From Carallia brachiata (lineage: Eukaryota; Streptophyta; Magnoliopsida; Malpighiales; Rhizophoraceae): a stretch of DNA of 64,000 bases. How positions within the stretch are numbered: the first letter of the stretch is position 1; each line of letters opens with the position of its first letter. The stretch lies in the NCBI GenBank assembly GCA_021464245.1, contig JADCRB010000021.1, forward strand, positions 2,493,484 to 2,557,483. The letters run 5' to 3'. This document shows, piece after piece, positions 58,879 through 64,000 of the stretch. Both the position numbers and the translations under genes were made by a program. The notes under the pieces are model-generated. The model saw nothing but the letters and a program-made list of their open reading frames with translations, was not told where the DNA came from and searched no databases.

Positions 58879-61273
58879 TCAGCAGTCCTGCGCTTCAGGT
58901 AAGATTGGTTCCTTGCCGAAGTCATGTGTAGATTTAGTGCCACGTGCACTCACAACCAAGTCATCCTGTCTCCTCAGGCTTGTTTCTTCTTTGAAACTAA
59001 TCCCATTGAGGAATTCATTTTTCTCCCACTGCATCCGCAGCCAATAGTCAGGTTCCTGAAATAATCTCAGAATCTGCTCAAACAGGACAACAAGAGAACC
59101 TTGTTAGGCAGAGCAGTTTGTACTTTTAAGTTTGCACATCATCATCAGTTCGTTTTCATAAAGAGGCTTGTTCCATCTACCTGATTAGAAACCTATATAA
59201 TTTGCAGTGCACATGCATCATTGGTGGTTCAGCCTTTACAAAGCAAATTGTTTTCTGACTTACTGTGGTAGAATTGAGATGCACTACTCTATGATCCTTA
59301 GGGTCAATAAAAAGCCAAGGTACTCTTGGGGGAGGAAGACAGTTCACCATTTTCATTGATGGCCTCCTAGGGATGAATGTATAAGGCACAGGCGTGCTGC
59401 CAGCATCATTATTTCCATCCCTTCTTTCTTGTAGTCTTGGTTCAGATGAGGATCAATCAGGCAATCAAACAGGCCAGAGCACAGTGAAGATCTTGCCTGC
59501 AAGTCAAATGAGCAAAAGTGCAGAGAAAATTTGAGTGAAAAAACCTTCCTTTTCTAGAAGTAACTCCAAGCAAATAATTTCTCCACGTACCCATAACACC
59601 AAGCTTTCATGATTCTCCTGGTTGACGTGAATAGCCTCTCTCCCTGTGATGAGCTCAAGGAGTATGACCCCATAAGAGTAAATGTCCACCTTCTCGTCAA
59701 CCTTTCCATACATCATGTGCTCTGGCGCCATGTAACCAAATGTCCCAACGACATTCAATGGTTTTATGTCTGCTGAAGTTTTCGCTGGGTGACGGTATAC
59801 AATTGCTGCTCCAAAATCTGAGAGCTAAAATAACAGAACAGGATATATCTCGGGCTTAATAAGTCACAATATAGCAGTAGATATAAAAATAATGGTTGTG
59901 TTTCGGCAATAGAATTCAAATTTATAATAAATTACTTGAGGCTGCCAATTGTCAGAGAGCAGAACATTAGATGACTTGACATCTCTATGAATCACAGGAG
60001 GGTTGAAAGAATGATGAAGGTAATCCAGTGCCTTCGCCAGGCCAATTGCCACTCCCATCTGCTCACTCCACCTGAGTGTTCCCAGTTTCTGTTTCAAGCT
60101 TCCTTGCAGCAGATTATAAACGATTGCATGCATCTCCATGCTGACGCAGTACCCAATTATCTGAACTATGTTTTCATGTTTTATGCTTGATAAAATTTCC
60201 ACTTCTCCCAGAAGATCCTCTCCTGAAACTTGTGTGTTTTTGATGACTTTCACGGTTGCAGCTGTACCGTCCCCACGGTTGGCACGATAGACCTTACTAT
60301 GTCCACCTTCTCCAATTACCATTTCAGGGCTGAAATTATTAGTAGCTAAATTTAGCTCTCTCAGGGTGAAATGCCTGCAGGATTCCAGGCCGGCAGAGAG
60401 TGCCAAACCGCTAATCAGCTTCTTTGCCAAGAAGTTTGAAACCTGGACCGTCTTGTGGACCCTGTGTCCTACTGTTAGGCTCACTTGTTTCGCGAAACTG
60501 GTATTGAGACAGATGGTGCAGTTAAAGACTTTTTCAACTGGCGAGTAATTTTTTGTTGTTGGGAGTAACATTTTTCCACAGGAGATGATACAGAGGACCG
60601 GAGGAATACACGATTAGAGCCCTGCTGCGAGGTTCCTTGCCTCTGGAGCACAATTCTTCCTGCATTATCCATTAACAGAAGGCTGCAAGTTGGCGGCAGA
60701 AGTTTTAAGCATGTATCATGCACTCCTGATTGTTTAGGGCTGTAGACACCAAAATGAACATAATTAAAGACAAAGGGAGGATGGCGGAAAAGAGTAAGAG
60801 AGATGTGATAGGATATCAGCTTCAATACCCTGAAGGGCTGCATCCAAGTGCAAGTACTGTTGCATAGTTCACACGTACTTGACGGCTGAATTCAGAGATG
60901 AACAAGTCTCCACTGCAGACTTTAACTAGGAAATCCACCTTTATACCAAAAAGAAAAAGATAAAAAGATATATCAATGATAAGAAGACATTCTTTTATCT
61001 CGTCATCTCATTTTGAAAGGTTAAAATGCTGTACCTGCTTGGACTTGCATAGATCTTCATGAATGTGGAAAGTGTTTGGATCAAAAGAATCAAAGGGTTC
61101 CTGAACATGATGGCCAGCACATTATCCCCTGGTTTGACAACTATTGTGAGCAATCGAAGCAGCATTTCTCTGCGGAAGTTGTCTGATTTTAGTCCAACAA
61201 TGATTGTTCTCTTCTTTTCTTTCCTTGTCCTAAGGAGCGAAAGTATTTTCTGTTCTATGCCTGGGCCAACCAT
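58879..61273 (-). CDS. USP-domain receptor-like cytoplasmic kinase (RLCK VI type), 6 exons, three single-base frame breaks
   Basis: Cytoplasmic Ser/Thr kinase with an N-terminal universal-stress-protein-like domain. Minus-strand exons: 61035-61273, 60829-60938, 59936-60739, 59591-59824, 59348-59496, 58879-59073, all GT-AG. The likely start is [17 protein letters not shown] part: [20 protein letters not shown], then [18 protein letters not shown] and [15 protein letters not shown]. Kinase: [15 protein letters not shown], Gly loop [11 protein letters not shown], Lys in TVKVIK, alpha-C Glu in [34 protein letters not shown] and [19 protein letters not shown]: all catalytic motifs are present. The tail holds [19 protein letters not shown] and ends PEAQDC. 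Frame breaks, each fixed by one extra base: CC to C near 61109 (USP domain), GG to G near 60484 (linker), CCCC to CCC at 59370-59372 (late kinase). Restored length would be 577 aa. Clean splice sites and motifs favour assembly errors over old decay. Confidence 0.87.
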
Positions 61274-61619
61274 CAGAAACAAAATAGCTTATGATCTTCA
61301 GTGTTCACCTGAATATCAGAACCAAAACTACTTTGTCTTGTTTCTTCAGCTTCAGGCCCTCATACAGTTCTTGCCATTAGGGCATTGCCATTTAATGAAC
61401 TTATTTAATTCAATGTTTTTCCATCCTAGTAGATTACACCTAAGTTGTGCATGGCCTAGGGAATTCAGTTAATTAAAAGATGGTGGGTGATCCCAACCGA
61501 AAGTCACAAATGTTGTGCAGAATCAACTTTCCATTAATCCCATTGTCCTTTTCATCGGCTAGGAGAACAATTTTATTGGATTAAAGTATCCCCAAAAAAT
61601 CTTACTCGTAAATGGTTGT
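61274..61619. other. Upstream flank of the kinase gene
   Basis: No coding sequence is supported; probable promoter region of the minus-strand kinase. No clear TATA box was picked. Confidence 0.4.
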
Positions 61620-61796
61620 CTACCATCTGAAGCCAATTACTGGATTGACTCCTCCATGTACTTCTCCTTTTCCACTTTCCCCAAGTATATCAGCTCCCTT
61701 GTTGCCATTGGGCCCTGTCAATTTCCTGAAGATGGGCTGCACAACAATGATGCAAGCAACAAAATATGTCACCGTGAATGCAGTAACTCCTGCCAA
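61620..61796 (-). other. Exon-like open stretch with a membrane segment, unknown
   Basis: On the minus strand, after an acceptor-like CTTAG, a 58-codon frame reads LAGVTAFTVTYFVACIIVV then QPIFRKLTGPNGNKGADILG and ends NPVIGFRW. A hydrophobic span followed by a basic/Gly-rich tail looks protein-like, but there is no ATG and a stop lies immediately upstream, so it could only be a terminal exon. No partner exon was identified and I do not recognise it. Confidence 0.2.
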
Positions 61797-63748
61797 CTAA
61801 GCAAGACTTAAACGAGTAGAAATGGCACCGATGGGAATGCCATTAATGGCTCAGTGAAGCTAGGCCAACAACGCCTAGAAGCACTTAAAGGGGACACAAT
61901 TTATAATGCCGCATTAATTTCTCAACTTTGATGTGAGGACCGCATCCATTTAATTTCAACACTCTATGAGCTATATTATATACTGCATTAATTTTTGCCC
62001 CTACTCGCTACTTAATAGACTCATTATTGATAATGCACAAGGGCAACTATTTAAATTTTCCGGCGCATTGTCATTCTTGTATAAATTGCAGAGCCTTGTA
62101 TCAGAAGCGAAAGTTTGTTTTTACCAGTATTTCAACCCCAGGTACAAGTTACTCTGCTGCAAAAGCTGCAAACATGAAAACAGCTTCCAGGCTAGTAGGC
62201 GAAGGACTTTTTGACACAAGGAGATTGCAAGACTTATTAAAGTCGTCATCAACGGGACTTAGCCTATTCCACCTGCCTCTCGTGCCAAAGGCCTAACGTC
62301 GGGCCACCAATTGAATTTCCTAGCAAGAAAGAAGGTCACATCACTGTTCTTTTCCATGTTGCTAGAAGCTCCCAGCATGCCTCACCCCACATTACCTTTT
62401 GCAACATCAACACTGCAGCAATCACATTTGTTACCGTGCACGGGGATGAAACTAGAGAAGGACAAGAGGAAAATGGTACGTGAAAAGAGGTGGTCGCAGA
62501 AGTAAAGGGCTGGTAAAGACAATTAGTCGTAAGTCATTATGAACTTATAATTTACACGACATTGACAGTATTCATTATGAGTTTATAACTCACACGACAT
62601 TGACAGTATATTAGTAAATGAGAAATCAAATGTCACTAAATAAAAGGTCAAATGTGTCATTGACCTCCCCAACTGTTTTCTTTTCCTCCTACCACTTAAT
62701 TCAGATATAAGAAAACTATAAAAAAAAAAAAAAAAAAAAACAATTATGGCAGGCCTTTACCAGTCCGCTTTCCTTCCTTTACGTCAAAACAAACTTTTTC
62801 CTTTTCAAAAAATTTCATAAACCAATTTCACTCTAAAGATTTTGCGTGTTGGGTAGTGACAATGTGCTACAGCAAGCGAGTTCATCTAAGAAACCCTCCG
62901 AAAATTTTCCTCAAAAACAAGGAAACCCTCGGAAAATTTATGAAAGCATATCACTTTAAAGCCACGTGCGCTGATTGGAACTCTACAAATGTATGAGGAA
63001 AAGAGCTTCAGGCAGATAATTGTCGGCCAAATTGCCCACTTTAATGGTAAATATCCAACGCAAATAAGCCTCATCAAGGTCACAAGATTGATTGTTCAAC
63101 ACTAACAAAGGCACCAATACGTCAGGAATGAAGCAGTAACAAGGCATATTATTTGGAGGGTGTAATTAGCCCTGTTCGCATCTTTCCATCTTCAGGACGT
63201 TTCTGTTCTGTTACAAAATTATATTACGAGCTTCATCAGCGCATTTGCATCTTCCATTTGCAGAACATCAGTGCAGCAGGACAAACAATGTTTGCAAAAT
63301 GTAGATCACCCCTCCATAAGGCAGAAGGCAAAAGCTGCTGCAGTCCATCACAACTTCATATTTAGCAAACGAATATCGCATACCATCAAAATGCAAACTT
63401 TTTAATAAATGGTAGCGTACATTCCACACCACTAGCAATTCTCGGCATATACAGTCAATTGTTCGATGCCTAGGAAAAAGGCAAAGGACCTGATTTAAAG
63501 TCAAGTGCAACAGTGACGAGACAGGACACACCTCAACCAGGCCAAAAGATGGTACAGAGCATTATTGATGTAATTGGGTTTGAGTAGGCACTACAACTGC
63601 CGTAATCAAACAGTTGCAATGGCGTTTACGTATACAATCTACCAAACCATATAAACTAAAGAACTCGCACATCTTCATGGTGGTGGGGGAAATGCTTGTC
63701 GACAGTAAGCCCAGGAACTTGTCTTGTCCAGCACTAGAGCAAGATGAT
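61797..63748. other. Intergenic / probable 3' flank of the CCDC124-like gene
   Basis: Contains a two-copy direct repeat of 38 bp at 62535-62610 (units starting CATTATGAACTTATAA and CATTATGAGTTTATAA, both with CACGACATTGACAGTAT) and an A run at 62720-62740. Open frames at 61966-62505 and 62886-63531 are unsupported. Confidence 0.5.
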
Positions 63749-64000
63749 TCACTCACTAATCTGCATACCCAAATCATTTACAAACTAAATGAGCTTGAGA
63801 CATCTTATTACGATCTGAAACTAAGTACAAGCAAACAATTCAAACAAACAATAGTGTCAATGTGACATGGATAATTAATGCCGGTCCGTGTACCTGATTG
63901 AGAGGATTGTCTGGAGATTTTTTCCAGAGCTTCCATATCATGTCCTTGTACTGAGTATGAGTAAGGCCTGGTTTCTCTTCCTTAAGCCCGGGGAGCTCAG
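63749..64000 (-). CDS. CCDC124/Oxs1-like (DUF1014) protein, C-terminal end, rest outside window
   Basis: CCDC124-family proteins are small, conserved, coiled-coil proteins that bind ribosomes in animals and yeast; the plant role is little known. The exon reaching the window edge (63894-64000, minus) reads ELPGLKEEKPGLTHTQYKD then MIWKLWKKSPDNPLNQ, matching the family C-terminus with its hallmark SPDNP-NQ. A donor CAG|GTACAC follows at 63893. A matching acceptor at 63761 gives a last mini-exon 63749-63760 coding ISE and stop, so the protein would end NPLNQISE. If the intron were retained, about 17 other residues would follow before a stop. Family assignment rests on this short segment only. 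Confidence 0.7.

Overview
This 64 kb window is AT-rich nuclear DNA from a eudicot plant. The evidence is spliced genes with GT-AG introns, TATA boxes about 60-140 bp upstream of start codons, and plant-only families (NAC, SAUR, LOG, expansin-like B, cpSRP43, GH19 chitinase). Short transposon relics (hAT-like and MULE-like elements, SINEs, fold-back MITEs) fill the spaces. The protein style would suit a woody rosid such as Citrus, but this is only an impression. No prokaryotic, organellar or viral segment was seen.

Layout. 1-1113 (+): last two exons of a GH19 chitinase. 3665-5082 (-): NAC transcription factor, 3 exons. 5.1-16.6 kb: no gene supported. 16609-17999 (-): LOG cytokinin-activating enzyme, 7 exons, tail shortened by a 2-nt loss. 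18-25.7 kb: no gene, one complete hAT-like element. 25755-27623 (-): expansin-like B, 5 exons. 27.6-34.1 kb: no intact gene, several repeats and one orphan first-exon-like piece. 34269-34732 (+): SAUR with a 1-nt frameshift. 38046-40882 (+) and 47197-49545 (+): two tandem LHT8/AATL1-type amino-acid transporters, the first intact with a MULE-like MITE in intron 3, the second with a 1-nt frameshift. 50773-51960 (-): intronless cpSRP43. 54065-56877 (+): SKU5-similar (monocopper oxidase-like) pseudogene with several lesions. 58879-61273 (-): USP-domain receptor-like cytoplasmic kinase with three 1-nt deletions. 63749-64000 (-): 3' end of a CCDC124/Oxs1-like gene.

The genes form no pathway; apart from the LHT pair they are an ordinary mix of defence, hormone, cell-wall, transport, plastid-targeting and signalling genes. 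The most notable pattern is that five neighbouring genes (LOG, SAUR, second LHT, SKS, RLCK) carry small base losses although the rest of each protein is conserved. That points either to consensus errors in the assembly or to local gene decay. The SKS copy also has a nonsense codon and a lost splice-junction segment, so it looks truly dead. I found no convincing undescribed biological system; the best structural discoveries are the transposable-element relics with readable target-site duplications.
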